From Watersipora subatra (lineage: Eukaryota > Bryozoa > Gymnolaemata > Cheilostomatida > Watersiporidae): a DNA stretch of 64,000 nucleotides. Numbering within the stretch: the stretch's first letter is position 1; each line of letters starts with the position of its first letter. The stretch covers positions 310,001-374,000 of the forward strand of contig NC_088716.1 of assembly GCF_963576615.1 (NCBI RefSeq), given 5' to 3'. The translations under genes and the position numbers were made by a program. This document shows, one piece after another, positions 23,011 through 33,814 of the stretch. Below the pieces are notes generated by a model that saw only the letters and a program-made list of their open reading frames with translations, did no database searches and was not told the origin of the DNA.

Positions 23011-23680
23011 TCTCAGATCCTGGCTTCACACTTACACTGAGCTTTTTATAGTAAAGATTTCTTGCTTAACTTTTTCTCTACCAAAGGAAGTCGTTTACCA
23101 GGACATAATTGCAAAGATGAAAACTAATATTTGACAAAAGTGCATATAAACTGTCATAAACTTTAGCTCATAGTCTAAAAAACAGTTAAATAGCAAATTA
23201 TTCAGCATAACATTAAACACCAGATGATGCCATAAAAAAAGCCCCAAATGTGTTGCAGAAAGAACTCGGACACCTTATCAGCCATTTCCCCTACTACTGT
23301 GAGCATGTCCAAGTCGAAAGAGTTATCAATATTGTTACAGCTAACAATAAAATAATCACTCTCTGCAGTACTATTGTTCAATAAAATGCACTTAAAGTCT
23401 ATTGATGTACGCTGAGTGAAAACTCTGTACCCGTAATGGGACTGACATGGCTCGTTGTTGCTTAGAAGAAATTGTGATAAAAATAGTTTTTGAAAAGTTT
23501 TAACAGCAATAAAATTTTGTAGAATTTTATTTTATTTTATTTTGATACAACATTTAATTTTTGAATTTATGCAGTATGAGTACTCTGAGAGGGTGACAGC
23601 CTAGTGTGCTGTTAGAGATCAGTCACTTGATAAAGTTTAATCGACAGATTTATGTACAAATATTCTGTAAAGTTCATGAA

Positions 23681-23775
23681 TGATCGATTAGTGCAGTTGT
23701 TAAGGTGTTGTCAACCAAGCAGCATGTTGTGAGTTCAAATCCTCTACAGGGCAATATTTTACTCCAACTTCCAAA
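23681..23775 (+). mobile_element. tRNA-derived SINE (plus)
   Basis: A-box GATTAGTGCAGTTGTTAAGG and B box GAGTTCAAATCCT (23731-23743), followed by the family tail GGCAATATTTTACTCC. Confidence 0.7.
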
Positions 23776-24040
23776 CTGTGATTATAAATACATCACTATG
23801 TAGCCTATCCTTGTTCAGCATGCATAAACTAGTCTAACCAAATTACAGTAATTAACAAGACATTTAATGTAAGCAAGTTATACTATCAGGCATAAGTGAG
23901 AAAGTGAGGCATAAGTGAGGCTTTTAAACCATAAACAGATATGAAGCAATGATCACAGACTAGTAACTGGCAGTCTCACCCGCTATGAGAGACTGTCATG
24001 TGTAATAAGTATGTGTACAATAATTTTAAAAAGCAATAAG

Positions 24041-24115
24041 GTGGTCGAGTGGCACAGGTGGTAGATAGCTTAGTTAGGAAGTCGAGTAGCCGGGCTAGAT
24101 TCCTGTGCAGAGAAT
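24041..24115 (+). mobile_element. tRNA-like SINE head, Leu/Ser-type A box
   Basis: GGTGGTCGAGTGGCACAGG has the A box typical of tRNA-Leu/Ser, with a degraded B box GGGCTAGATTCCT at 24092-24104. The tail differs from the neighbouring SINEs, so it may be another family or a tRNA pseudogene. Confidence 0.55.
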
Positions 24116-24554
24116 ACATGTATTTTTGCATAATGCTCTCAGCATGACTTCAAAATAATGGACAGACATGGCTCTGGTTATAGAACAGACTGATTTGTTG
24201 ATAAAAGATTTGTTGATAACTTTACTCGCTGAAATCTATTCTTCTTCCCCATGATCCTAAGTTAACCCTACACAGTCCTGCCACCAATGGCAACTGACAA
24301 GTATTAACAGGTCCTTATGCTGTGATAATCACTGCAGGTGGGCAAGCTTCTTCACATTCAGCTTTTGTTCTACAAACAAAGGAACAATTGAAAATTACTG
24401 GTTTTGATTCAAAAAAAGTTGTATGCCCATGACTTACTTCAAACAAAATGGAAGACAATTCCAGAAATGATCAAAATTCTAGACAAAAAATCCTATGCAA
24501 AAACTAAATCAGCATATAAGTACATGTATATTAATAAATGTTCAGAGATGTCTG

Positions 24555-24650
24555 AAGGCTGATGCTTGGCGCAGGTGTTAGAGTTTTGATCTACAAAGTT
24601 GAATGTCCAGGGTTCAAGTCATATCCATTGCAGTCTTTTATCCTCACCTC
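24555..24650 (+). mobile_element. tRNA-derived SINE (plus)
   Basis: A-box GCTTGGCGCAGGTGTTAGAG, B box GGGTTCAAGTCAT (24610-24622) and the family tail CTTTTATCCTCACCTCC. Confidence 0.7.
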
Positions 24651-24819
24651 CAACCTTAGATTCAGATAGACACGAGTTTCATTACAGTAAATATTGTATT
24701 TGTAACACAGTCAGTCACCCTGGACTCTCTTGTTTTCTATACAAAGAAGCCACACAATCCAGCTGGTTATAGACATCTGCAGATGTATTCCATGATTTTA
24801 CTATAATAAGAGTCATGTA

Positions 24820-25848
24820 CCGTATACACTCAATTATAAGACACACTTTTTTGACTTGAAAATCAGCCTACATTTCACCTGCGTCTTATTATCGCAACAT
24901 ACCACGAGGGGCCATGTGTTTCTATGAAGCAGCACCGGTTATCAGGTCACTGCTATACCATATACCATGGACATGAGAGGGGACGGACACTCGGTAGACG
25001 GAAGACAAATGCGGCGATTTTAACTGTTTTTAACTCCACTTATTGCTCGCAAAAATGTCTTCAGTCAACAAGCGTGAGATGATGCGCCGATGAGCGAAAA
25101 GCGCCGATGATCGAAAAACCCTTCAATGAATGTTCTATCAGTAACAACCTCGACGGAACAGAAGACGACATCCTCTAGACTGATCAAGTGAACGACACAA
25201 ATGAAGACACTGATGACAAAAATGAAATCTATGACGATGTACTCACCGAGGAACAAACCAAGAAACGCCTTGAAAATTCATCTGATGAAGAAGAATTCCA
25301 CGGCATTTGAAAATAAACATTTGTCACTTTGTTATGTATACAATTACTTGTAAAAATTGCTATGAATTTCATATTTCTATGTCTGAGTGAGGTGATAAAT
25401 AAATGGAATTATTTCACGTTTTTGTAGCTTTTTATTATTGAGTCAAACGGATGCCTTTATAAGGAAGATTAAGAATGATTGCTCACTTCCAAGATAGTCA
25501 CGTGACTGACAAGAAAATAACAACCAGATTCGTTTTCAAAAGATTTATTCATGACAAACAAAAACAACACAAAAAACAGCGCGTGTGAAAAGATTTATTG
25601 ATTCCAATTACGGTACAAAATTGATTGCCGGCAGACTTCAGTTGAATTTACTCTAGCGTTAAAACTTACCTGTCAGTCAACTGAGCCCTCAAAGTGAGAA
25701 AACAATCGATTGATCGTGCGAAAATTTCACTTGTGAAAAAATCAATTGAAGTGCGTCCTATACTTGAATCACCCTTTATTCTCAATAATTGGCTGAAATT
25801 TATGCTGCGTCTTATACTAGGGTGCGTCCTATAATTGAGTATATACGG
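24820..25848 (+). mobile_element. Tigger/pogo-like deletion derivative, 1029 bp, TA target site
   Basis: The inverted ends are CCGTATACACTCAATTATAAG and CCGTATATACTCAATTATAGG (21 bases, three differences; each given here in two parts if joined: CCGTATACAC/TCAATTATAAG). TA flanks both sides (24818-24819 and 25849-25850). Inside is the decayed 3' end of a transposase gene (25110-25310) and little else, so most of the transposase has been deleted. Confidence 0.9.
25110..25310 (+). pseudogene. C-terminal remnant of a Tigger/pogo-type transposase
   Basis: The frame codes NECSISNNLDGTEDDIL, then a TAG, then TDQVNDTNEDTDDKNEIYDD and an acidic end reading SSDEEEFHGI before TGA. The segment around C-x-I-x-N-x-LDGTEDD is characteristic of the end of the DDE domain and acidic tail of Tigger/jerky-type transposases. 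In those a tryptophan commonly follows the IL/LL; here the codon is TAG, one base from TGG. An AATAAA lies just after the stop (25311). Non-functional. Confidence 0.6.
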
Positions 25849-25902
25849 TACATCCGCCTGACTGAAGAAAGGCTTGAATGTTCAAAAAATGATTGTTTCA
25901 CA

Positions 25903-25970
25903 TAGGGTTCAAACTCACAACTCATAGTTTAACTGCCACACTAATACCTGCACTGATTACTGCTCTGGTA
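25903..25970 (-). mobile_element. tRNA-derived SINE head (minus)
   Basis: On the minus strand GCAGGTATTAGTGTGGCAG is followed by the B box GAGTTTGAACCCT (complement of 25905-25917). It lies beside the repeat unit at 25976-26140, as the 22.25-kb head does beside its partner. Confidence 0.6.
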
Positions 25971-25975
25971 CCAAC

Positions 25976-26140
25976 AGGCCTGATGGTAAAAGTTGGCTAG
26001 TAAAAGGAGTTGTCTTCTGCTGCAGGATGCCAATTTATATGCATAGATGTGCAAATTGTGGAAGTCATAGTGAACAGTCAAGCCTTGGGCAGTTTTTTAG
26101 AGGGGAAATTGCCTTTTTATTACATTAAAACTTTAGTTGG
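25976..26140 (+). repeat. Interspersed direct repeat, unit 2
   Basis: Partner of 22476-22650, starting GGCCTGATGGTAAAAGTTGG. Length and order of segments agree, with scattered substitutions. Confidence 0.65.
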
Positions 26141-26455
26141 AGAATTTATCTAATTTCTACTGCACATTATCCTGAATACCCTGATATTTAATTTGTCTGG
26201 GTGTTAGTCAAGGCTGTAGACTTTGGAGGTGCTAAGGCTTACAATCTCCTTCCAAACGTTTAATTTCCTTTGAGAGACCAGAGTAATTGTAGCCAAAAGA
26301 CATCCACAAAAATGCGACAGTATAGAAAATACAATATATTTTGAGAGTTTGCCAAGGGTGCATTAAGGAAAATATTTAAGGAAATAGAGAGCAATCATGG
26401 ACTTTATGTATCCTTTCTTCTGTAAAAGTGACAACAGTGTTCATGTTATGTAAGC
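26140..26455 (+). repeat. Interspersed ~320-bp repeat, unit 1 (pairs with 31320-31655)
   Basis: Shares TTTATCTAATTT, GGTGCTAAGGCTTACAATCT, AAAAGACATCCACAAAAATG, ACAATATATTTTGAGAGT and GTGTTCATGTTATGTAA with 31320-31655 in the same order and orientation. No terminal repeats or coding capacity were recognised. Confidence 0.7.
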
Positions 26456-26940
26456 ATCGAAATCTCAGGACCACAGAGATAGGGTGGAACAACAACTTTT
26501 CCCCCCTAAAATGTTTAGTACAAGCTAATTAACCAGGGTTTAACAGGGACGTTTGCTTTTACCCACCCGAAAGCATAGCAAGGTTGTCAGCAAAGAATGC
26601 ATATTCAAGAAGCATGGTGAAGAGGTGACAACTCAAGTGTTAATATTAATTTGAGCTCTAAACAAGAAATTATTTTGCACAGACAATGTAAAACGTGTTA
26701 TTATTTTGTCAGCTATTAAAGCAATACCAGTAGATCCCATTGTCATATTAATTCCCTATATAAGTTGTACACCTCCATGGTTAATGTCACAAATTTAAGG
26801 CTGAAACATTTTACAGAAGATACATTGATGCTGCTGGAATAGCATATATTGAAATTAAAATATTGATGTATAAATCTTATACCTTAGTCATACCATTAAC
26901 AGGCAACCTAATGGGACAGACTAGCTACATCTATAGTTAG
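26456..26940. other. No feature seen
   Basis: AT-rich non-coding sequence between a dispersed repeat and the 18-bp minisatellite. Confidence 0.5.
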
Positions 26941-27297
26941 AAAACCATGACAACCGGGAAAACCATAATGACCGGGTAAACCATAACAACCAGGTAAACC
27001 ATAACAACCAGGTAAACCATAACAACCAAGTTAACCATAACAAACAGGCAAACCATAACAACCAAGTAAGCCATAACAACCAGGTAAACCATTACCACCC
27101 GCTAAAACAATAACAACCAGGTAAACCATAATAACCAGGTAAACCATAACAATCGGGTAAACCATAACAACCAGGTAAACCATAACAACCGGGTAAACCA
27201 TTACAACTGAGTAAACCATAACAACCAGGTAAACCATAACAACCAAGTAAACCATAACAACCAAGTAAACCATAACAACTAGGTAAACCATAACAAC
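26941..27297. repeat. 18-bp minisatellite, about 20 units
   Basis: Consensus AAACCATAACAACCAGGT, repeated with few changes. On the minus strand this gives an open frame of repeated MVYLVV hexapeptides. That frame is a by-product of the 18-bp (6-codon) period and not a gene. Confidence 0.95.
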
Positions 27298-28325
27298 AGC
27301 ATGTTATAACTGACCACTACAGCCTATCCTTTGAAGTTACCAACTCTAGATGCTATAGCGAATATTCTAATTGCACCAATTTATATGTAGCTAGGAAGAT
27401 CAATTTTATTCATTTACAACCTGTATTTGATTCTAGCTGAAATGAGTAACACTTGCTCAACACTGTCAACCTTTTAAACCAGCACAGCTTGTTACAAGCA
27501 TCAAGTCTTAACCTTGAAATAGGGCAATGAGACTGCATTATATAGAGGCCACGAACTCCACACAAATTAATGATGTCATAGATCCTGTTTAAATAGCGCT
27601 TTCAGTTGCAACAACAACAAAAGCTGCTTTTCTTGAGATTTGAAAGTTGTTTTCTTCTGTTTCCAGTTTCACCCACCGCTCAGTCATCGCTGTCCGCTGC
27701 CTTATTAAAATGTAAGCTTTGTAGAAAGTCAGCAGTTATATGGTCATACTACATAGTCATGCTGTTTATTCACAAGGTTACTATGTAATTTCTGTTTTGA
27801 ATTAAGTTCTTAGATTATTTTAGGCCAAAGGCTCTTGGACCTAATAATAATTACATTGATAAGAGAAGATAACTCATAAAACTTGATTAACTTAATTTTA
27901 GAATTTGACTTGCTGAAACTAGCACCTAAAATGATATCATCATACTGGCCAACACGCTGTCGAAATAGATACTGCTCAATATGCAATCTTAAATATGGAC
28001 ACAACCAAGAAGGTACCAAAAGTATTTGAAGATATCAAATTTACTCTTTGTTCATGTTGTGTTAGAGTCGACTCACGAGATTGTAAATCAAATTCTGCTG
28101 AAATTAACCAATTCACAATGAGGGGATCCTTTTTGCATAGTGAGCATAGCCAAATTTTGTGAGCACACTTCAGACATGCTTAAATTTGCTGCAGTCATTG
28201 CCAAAATACAGCAACAACTTATTGGTAAACGACTTATGCGCAATGCTCCACTAATAACTTGCTTTATGTTGTGTCTATATGCATTTTTGGTTTACATGTT
28301 TATCTATACCCAAAACGTCGATGTA
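27298..28325. other. No firm feature; one exon-like stretch
   Basis: Mostly non-coding. A 45-base stretch after TTTTCTTCTGTTTCCAG near 27667 ends before a GTAAGC donor near 27712 and is open in one frame, but nothing connects to it. Confidence 0.3.
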
Positions 28326-29701
28326 CCCTAGGACACTTATGTATTCGCGGCATCTAACTTTCGCGTTTTCGCGGTGTCATCCTCTCGCGAAAGTTTCATG
28401 TGCGAAACTAAACTATCATAATAAACGAGCGAAAAAGCGAAACTAAATAGCTTTGTTCATTGATACTGTAGAATGAAATTTTATAACGACATTTATTTTA
28501 ACGTTTTTAACGACCACCATAGCATCGTTAAAATATAAACCAACAAAATAGTCTGACTGTCAAGATTTATTATGTTATTATTTTGCAAAAATTATGATTA
28601 TTTTCCCATTAAGAATGATTTATAATGATAGGAATTTGATGTCAATGCACACAGCATTAGTAGCGTTATCGTTTGCTAGGGACATCAATCAATGCAGTGA
28701 GCACCGTGTGTTGAAATAAAATAAAACACACTGACACTCGCAGTACTACACAAGCAGCATGGCTCTGGAAAAGTTTGGATTCACCACTGACACCTCTTCA
28801 ATAACTTGTAATTTTTTGAGATTTGTTTTGTTTTAAGTGATGTGACTGACGATACGTTTTTAAATTGAAATAGGCAAAACATGACCACAGTTAAAACGCT
28901 CAGAAAAAAGACATCTTTTTCTTTTGGACTTTTTAACAAAGATCAATTTTGCGGATTTTATTTTAAGTTCATTCGGAGGCTTTTACGCTTGCGATGGGAC
29001 ATGGCCAAGCGGGTGTTTGATAAAACTTAATCTTCTGCAAACCTTTATAAAAGTCGTTAACAAAAATATTTTGCCTCTGATGTTGATAATAATGATGCCT
29101 AAGAACTACTAGAAATTGATTTTTGTCTCTATGGCTTGGAATGAAGTGATATTCTACAGCGATAAAAACCGTGTCCATGGCCGTTGGGCAAATAACTTTT
29201 CGAATAAATGATGTTGAGGTCGAGTTATCTGAAGGAATTTATCATTGTGTTGGAACTGACCAAACAAATCCGTTTGAGTTGACCTTGTGTTTGAGATAAA
29301 ATGTTACATTTTATCTGAGAGCGAGTTATCCGAGTTGGACTGTACTTACCGTAAAAAATTCCCAAAAAAGTTAGGGCGGCTCAGCCGGCCAGCTGCCCCA
29401 GTGAAAACGGGCCTGTTGATAGTCCAAGAAACAAATGGCAGCAAGCGATCAAATTGCATTATCGACCTTAATTGCCCACACCATTCTACCTGCGGTTCAC
29501 AATTACAAACTAGTCGCAAATTGAAATTTTTTTTATCGGTGAACTGAACTTGAGGAATCTAATTATGTTTGTTCCACTGCATAAATTTTCACATCACTAT
29601 ATTTTCGCACTCATCAGAGCTGCGAAATTAAGTTGCTTCGAAATTTTACTCTGTGAGCCACTCACGAAACTAAATACTAGCAAAATATAAGTGTCCTAGG
29701 G
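28326..29701. mobile_element. TA-flanked DNA transposon, 1376 bp, with a nested MITE piece
   Basis: Inverted ends CCCTAGGACACTTAT are identical at both sides and flanked by TA (28324-28325 and 29702-29703). Subterminal TTCGCG/GCGAAA motifs resemble those in the 19312-21108 element. It holds a partial pogo-like MITE (28795-29343) and no recognisable transposase. Confidence 0.85.
28795..29343. mobile_element. Partial pogo-like MITE nested in the 28.3-29.7 kb element
   Basis: It aligns with the right-hand two thirds of the MITE at 11619-12444, including AAAACGCTC, AAAATATTTTGCC and CTATGGCTTGGAAT segments. It keeps the right end (GAGTTGGACTGTA). The left end is missing. It is more diverged than the copies at 11.6 and 40.0 kb. 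Confidence 0.7.
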
Positions 29702-29703
29702 TA

Positions 29704-30617
29704 CGGCTATCTCTAGTTTCACATCACATCTATATTCAGTTTCCTTTTGTACAACTCCCAAGGCTCTACTTCATTAGTAATCTTATAGCTACACAGTGTA
29801 TATTTCTCTAATCTACTGTACAACTAGCTCAAGTTCTATGGCATCTCTACCCCTACTTACAATGGAATTATAACTCAAAGTCAATAACACAGCAATACAA
29901 TTATGGCATTTCCTTTTCTTTGCTGTAGATTTATCACATCTAGCGATACCTCTAATGTGTAAACCACTACAGTTTAAGGTAGAGGGTCATGTTACTAAAA
30001 TATATATAGAACAATTATTTGTATAAGATTAACTTTTACTAATTACCAAATCAAAATCCTTTGGTATTGAGCTTTTTGCTAAAAGTATGCAAAAATTAGA
30101 TTTTCCAATTGTGAGATAAGCTTTTTATAGGCATACATTATAGGAACTAAGTGACCAACTAGTGACCAACGAGTGACCAACTGAGTTATTATTTTGTATT
30201 TAAGCAGATCCTTAGGGAGGTTAATGAAAACTTAAAAAGTGTAGTAATAAAGATGGTTTATCTATAGCTAGAATTAGGAGTGGCTGATTTTAAAGTTATC
30301 CTACTAACATGAATAGGACTTACAACAATGTCAGCAGATCATCCATAGACCTCTGAATTGTGTTACATGATAATTTTAGTTGGCTGTTTAGTTTCATATG
30401 AACTGAAATACTGCTTCTCGTGTGCTGATATAAAAAGATTATTTTCAAGTTTGCAAACCATGATAATTGCTATTGTTAAACAACTATGATTTGAATGATT
30501 CTGTTTGTAAACATTCAACTCTGTTTTCCATTTGACAAGAAGTCTTCACAAGCTGAGACGATGTTTCTCCACAAACTCACTAAACGACTCCTTTTTCTGA
30601 TTACTTTTCAATTTCAG
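29704..30617. other. No feature seen
   Basis: Non-coding. A short tandem of AGTGACCAAC-like units occurs near 30150-30185. Confidence 0.5.
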
Positions 30618-30694
30618 TTTCTCAATTTCTACTGGAACTAACAAACCTACCAACACTGCAAGGCCTAGTCTCATGCAAGATTTCCGAGACTATG
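30618..30694 (+). other. Candidate orphan exon, phase 1-1
   Basis: A long pyrimidine-rich acceptor (TTACTTTTCAATTTCAG) precedes 77 bases, followed by a GTAAGA donor. One frame, entering and leaving in phase 1, codes FSISTGTNKPTNTARPSLMQ then DFRDY without a stop. The composition looks protein-like. No neighbouring exon that would join to it was found, so the gene, if any, is unknown. Confidence 0.35.
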
Positions 30695-31319
30695 GTAAGA
30701 AAAACTTCTAGACATACTCACTAGCATTACCCGACGCACCGGCTATCGACTCTATAAAAAACGCAAGGACTAACTTGATAAATACTTGGAATGAAGTGAC
30801 TCAAACTGACTCAACTACTTGTAACTACATACAGACATAGACTCTAGTAATAGGCAAGATAACTCAAACTACATATATGATACAGACTCTTTGAGATTTG
30901 GCCTCGCAGCTCCTACATACCTGCTTTATTTCATTTCTAACATTTCTGCTGTATTCAAGCAAACTACTGTTTATTTCCTGAGCAAGCTTGATATCTATCC
31001 ATCTAATCACCATATGCTGCTTTTGATTATAAATCTAAAGAAAAAATACTATAAAAACGCTGCTAATTAAATTAAAAATCAGTTTTCCAAATACATATAT
31101 TTTATCTAATTATTTAGTTTTCTTCATAAAAAATTTTTTTACAAGATAGGACAATTTCCATCAAACGTTCACGAAGTTATTATAAAAGTTTTATAAGCAT
31201 ATGAACTTTGGTTAAACCTCCGAGTACTACTATGACTAGCACATTAGGAGGGCAGTTGCTGCGGTAAGCCTCAAATATGTCAAATTGTTTCCAGGTGAGG
31301 AGATACGGTCCCGTTAGTT
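30695..31319. other. No feature seen
   Basis: AT-rich non-coding sequence. Confidence 0.5.
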
Positions 31320-31655
31320 AATTGGAAATTTTATCTAATTTTAACTGCAAATTATTCTGAATATCCTGAAATTTAATTTTTGCGGGTAGTAGTCCAGACT
31401 GTAGATTTTTTAGGTGCTAAGGCTTACAATCTCCTCCGAAACAGTTTATTTCTTTTGAGAGACTAGAGTAATTGTAGCTATATGATCTGTTAGAAAAGAC
31501 ATCCACAAAAATGAGACAGTATAGAAAATACAATATATTTTGAGAGTACGCCAAGGGCACAAAGAGGAACTTTTTTGTAACATAGAGATAGAAAGCAATC
31601 GTGGACTTGCTGTACCCTTTCTTCTGGAAAAGTGACAACAGTGTTCATGTTATGT
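31320..31655 (+). repeat. Interspersed ~320-bp repeat, unit 2
   Basis: Partner of 26140-26455. It stops at GTTATGTAAAC, where the pogo-like MITE remnant begins. Confidence 0.7.
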
Positions 31656-31790
31656 AAACTTTTCTAATGGTTTGAAAAAATCTAATTTTGCCAATCATCC
31701 GATTAGCGATGGCCCTCCGAAAGCTAAGAAAAGTGAGCTAATCTTCGAATAAACTTAAAGAAAAATTGGCAAACTTGATCTTGGTTAAAA

Positions 31791-31841
31791 CAATGATAAA
31801 CAGCCCCTCTGTATATCATTCCTGGGAGCTCAATATCATTG
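31791..31841. mobile_element. Hairpin mini-element 1, 51 bp, 7-bp TSD
   Basis: It starts CAATGATA and ends TATCATTG. GTTAAAA flanks both sides (31784-31790 and 31842-31848; GGTTAAAA if the terminal G is counted in the duplication). The related MITE copies at 11.6 and 40.3 kb read GGGTAAAACGCT through this site with nothing inserted. Inner AACAGCCCC and CTGTATATCATT are shared with mini-element 2. Confidence 0.7.
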
Positions 31842-32264
31842 GTTAAAATGCTAAAAAAAAGATGTCTTTTCTTCTGAGCATTTCAACAGCAATCAAGTTT
31901 GGTTTATTTTAATCTGAAAACGTCCTGGCAATCACATCAGTTCCAACCATAGAGTTATCTCCCCCTAGAGTGATAACTGCGCATTCAACAACACGAGCGT
32001 TTCCGGTGCCAACAAGGAGAGTTTAGGCCACGCCCCTTTTTTGTGCTAGTCAATCGTAGTGATCGACAGAACAATAACGTCAGCCATGAGAATGATCATG
32101 AATTTCCAGTTAAGACAGTAATTATTGCTCATATTAAAGAAATGATGATTATAGTTTATTACTCTAATATATGCTTATTATTAAAAGCAATTCAATACCT
32201 ACATGCATTGCAAAGGCACTGAATAGATGGTGTTAAGTAAGTGAGTTAATGCAATCAGTTACTC

Positions 32265-32493
32265 CAATGATATACAGCCCCCACACATGAGGGGCAGTAT
32301 ATCATCATACCTGCCAACTCTCACGCATTGGGCGTGAGACTCACGCAATCACCCCAATGAAAAAATAAGAATGCGTGAGATTTTTGCCCCAATTTCCACA
32401 GTTTTATACATACTATCATTGATACATCAATTGCCCCAAAACCAAATCTCACGCATTGCCCCACTCTTGGGTTGGCAGGTCTGTATATCATTG
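32265..32493. mobile_element. Hairpin mini-element 2 (43 bp before interruption), 7-bp TSD
   Basis: CAATGATATACAGCCCC at the left pairs with GGGGCAGTATATCATTG at the right, a nearly perfect fold-back with an eight-base loop. It sits between GTTACTC (32258-32264) and GTTATTC (32494-32500), an imperfect 7-bp duplication. The right part is interrupted by a 177-bp element (32306-32482). The right arm of the host transposon (about 33750) reads GAGTAAC uninterrupted, which is the empty site. Confidence 0.78.
32306..32482. mobile_element. 177-bp MITE inside hairpin mini-element 2, 9-bp TSD
   Basis: Ends ACCTGCCAAC and GTTGGCAGGT are inverted. GTATATCAT is duplicated on both sides (32297-32305 and 32483-32491). 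CTCACGCATTG motifs lie just inside both ends, and GCGTGAGACTCACGC is a local palindrome. Removing it restores the hairpin of mini-element 2. Confidence 0.82.
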
Positions 32494-32580
32494 GTTATTC
32501 ATAGTCTCACTAATAAGATAGTCATACTGGGGTTGTATTACATTGGTGTGATGGGAAGCTAATCGACTGCCATCAACTGA

Positions 32581-33670
32581 AAGTATTGACATTGTATGGT
32601 GATAGAGTGATTCATTGTCACCTCAGTTCACAAACAGCCCTTGCATGTAATATTAGATTTCAATACATATCAAATACATAGACTAGCTTGAAGCAAAAAT
32701 GTCCACTAGTTAGTGGACATCTTTGCTTGATGTAAGCAAGCAAAAAGTTTGAAAGTTAGAATGGCAAATGTTGTTATATGTTAGATAAAAATAAATTATA
32801 CCTAACTATACTAAATTATAATTATTTAAAAATAAAATAGACTTTTTATTACTTTATTTATTAAATAAAGTAATAAAAAAGTAGTTGTGAATTACTTTAT
32901 TTATTAATTATTAAATTTAAATTAAATTATTATTAAATAAAGTAATAAAAATTAGCTATGATTACAATAATTTTTTATTGTACATGTAATCATAGCTAAG
33001 CAGATTATATTTAGCATTACTTGCTAATTATTTTACATTTAAACACATTTGCAGTTTCATTTTTCTTCTTAATTCATTTTAACAAAAAACCTTTTTCATG
33101 ATTGAAGTTTAAAAGTTGCAGTTGTTTGAAAAAGCTTGAAAACATTTACCATTGTTTTTATTTTCTCTCTTCTCTTCATTTATTTCAATTACACAAAACA
33201 CTTTTCATAATATGTAGTTTGAAAGTTAAAGTGGTAAATGTTGTTATATGTTAAATAAAAATAAATTATACTTAATTCTACTAACTATAATTATATAAAA
33301 ATAAAATAGACTTTTTTATTACCTTATTTATTAAATAATTTTTCATTGTAATCATAGCTAAACAGATTATATCTAGCCATTACTTGCTAATTATTTTACA
33401 TTTAAACACATTTACAGTTTTATTTTTTTTCCTAATTTATTTCAACAAAACACTTCTTTTATGATATGAAATTTAAAAGTTGTAGTTGTTTGAAAAAGCT
33501 TGCAAACCTTTAGAGTTGTTTTCTTTTTCCTCTTAATTCATTTAAACTGCTTAAAAATATTTTCTCATGATATGAAGTTTAAAAGTTAGAATAGTAAATG
33601 TTATATAAAAATAAATTTTCTGTCCAAATACTTTTTTATTACTCGGGCAACACTGGGTAGTACAGCTCAT
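32581..33670. repeat. AT-rich core of the long-TIR element with internal tandem repetition
   Basis: A block starting near AGTTTGAAAGTTAGAATGGC (32747) recurs near 33216 (AGTTTGAAAGTTAAAGTGG) and, shorter, near 33575. The units are about 470 and 355 bases apart. No coding frame is present. It also holds mini-element 3 (32694-32725). Confidence 0.7.
32694..32725. mobile_element. Hairpin mini-element 3, 32 bp, 7-bp TSD
   Basis: CAAAAATGTCCACTA and TAGTGGACATCTTTG form a hairpin with one mismatch and a two-base loop. Flanks CTTGAAG (32687-32693) and CTTGATG (32726-32732) look like a 7-bp duplication with one change. The CAA...TTG ends match mini-elements 1 and 2, although the inner sequence differs. 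Confidence 0.5.
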
Positions 33671-33814
33671 AGTTGATGGCAGTTGATTAGCTTCCCATCA
33701 CACTAATGTAATACAACCCCAGTATGACTATCTATCTTATCTATGAGTAACTGCTTGCATTACCTTCACTTTCACTCACTATCTATTCAGTGCCTTGGCA
33801 AGTTATGTAGGTAT

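Noticed and set aside
22243..24650. Functional tRNA genes
   Set aside because: A and B boxes are present but stems do not pair convincingly and SINE-type tails follow, so SINE heads are the better reading.
27031..27291. Minus-strand frame of repeated MVYLVV hexapeptides
   Set aside because: A by-product of an 18-bp tandem repeat without stops in that frame; no start context, splice site or non-repeat coding part.
26941..27297. CRISPR-like array
   Set aside because: Units are contiguous 18-bp repeats without spacers, in an animal genome.
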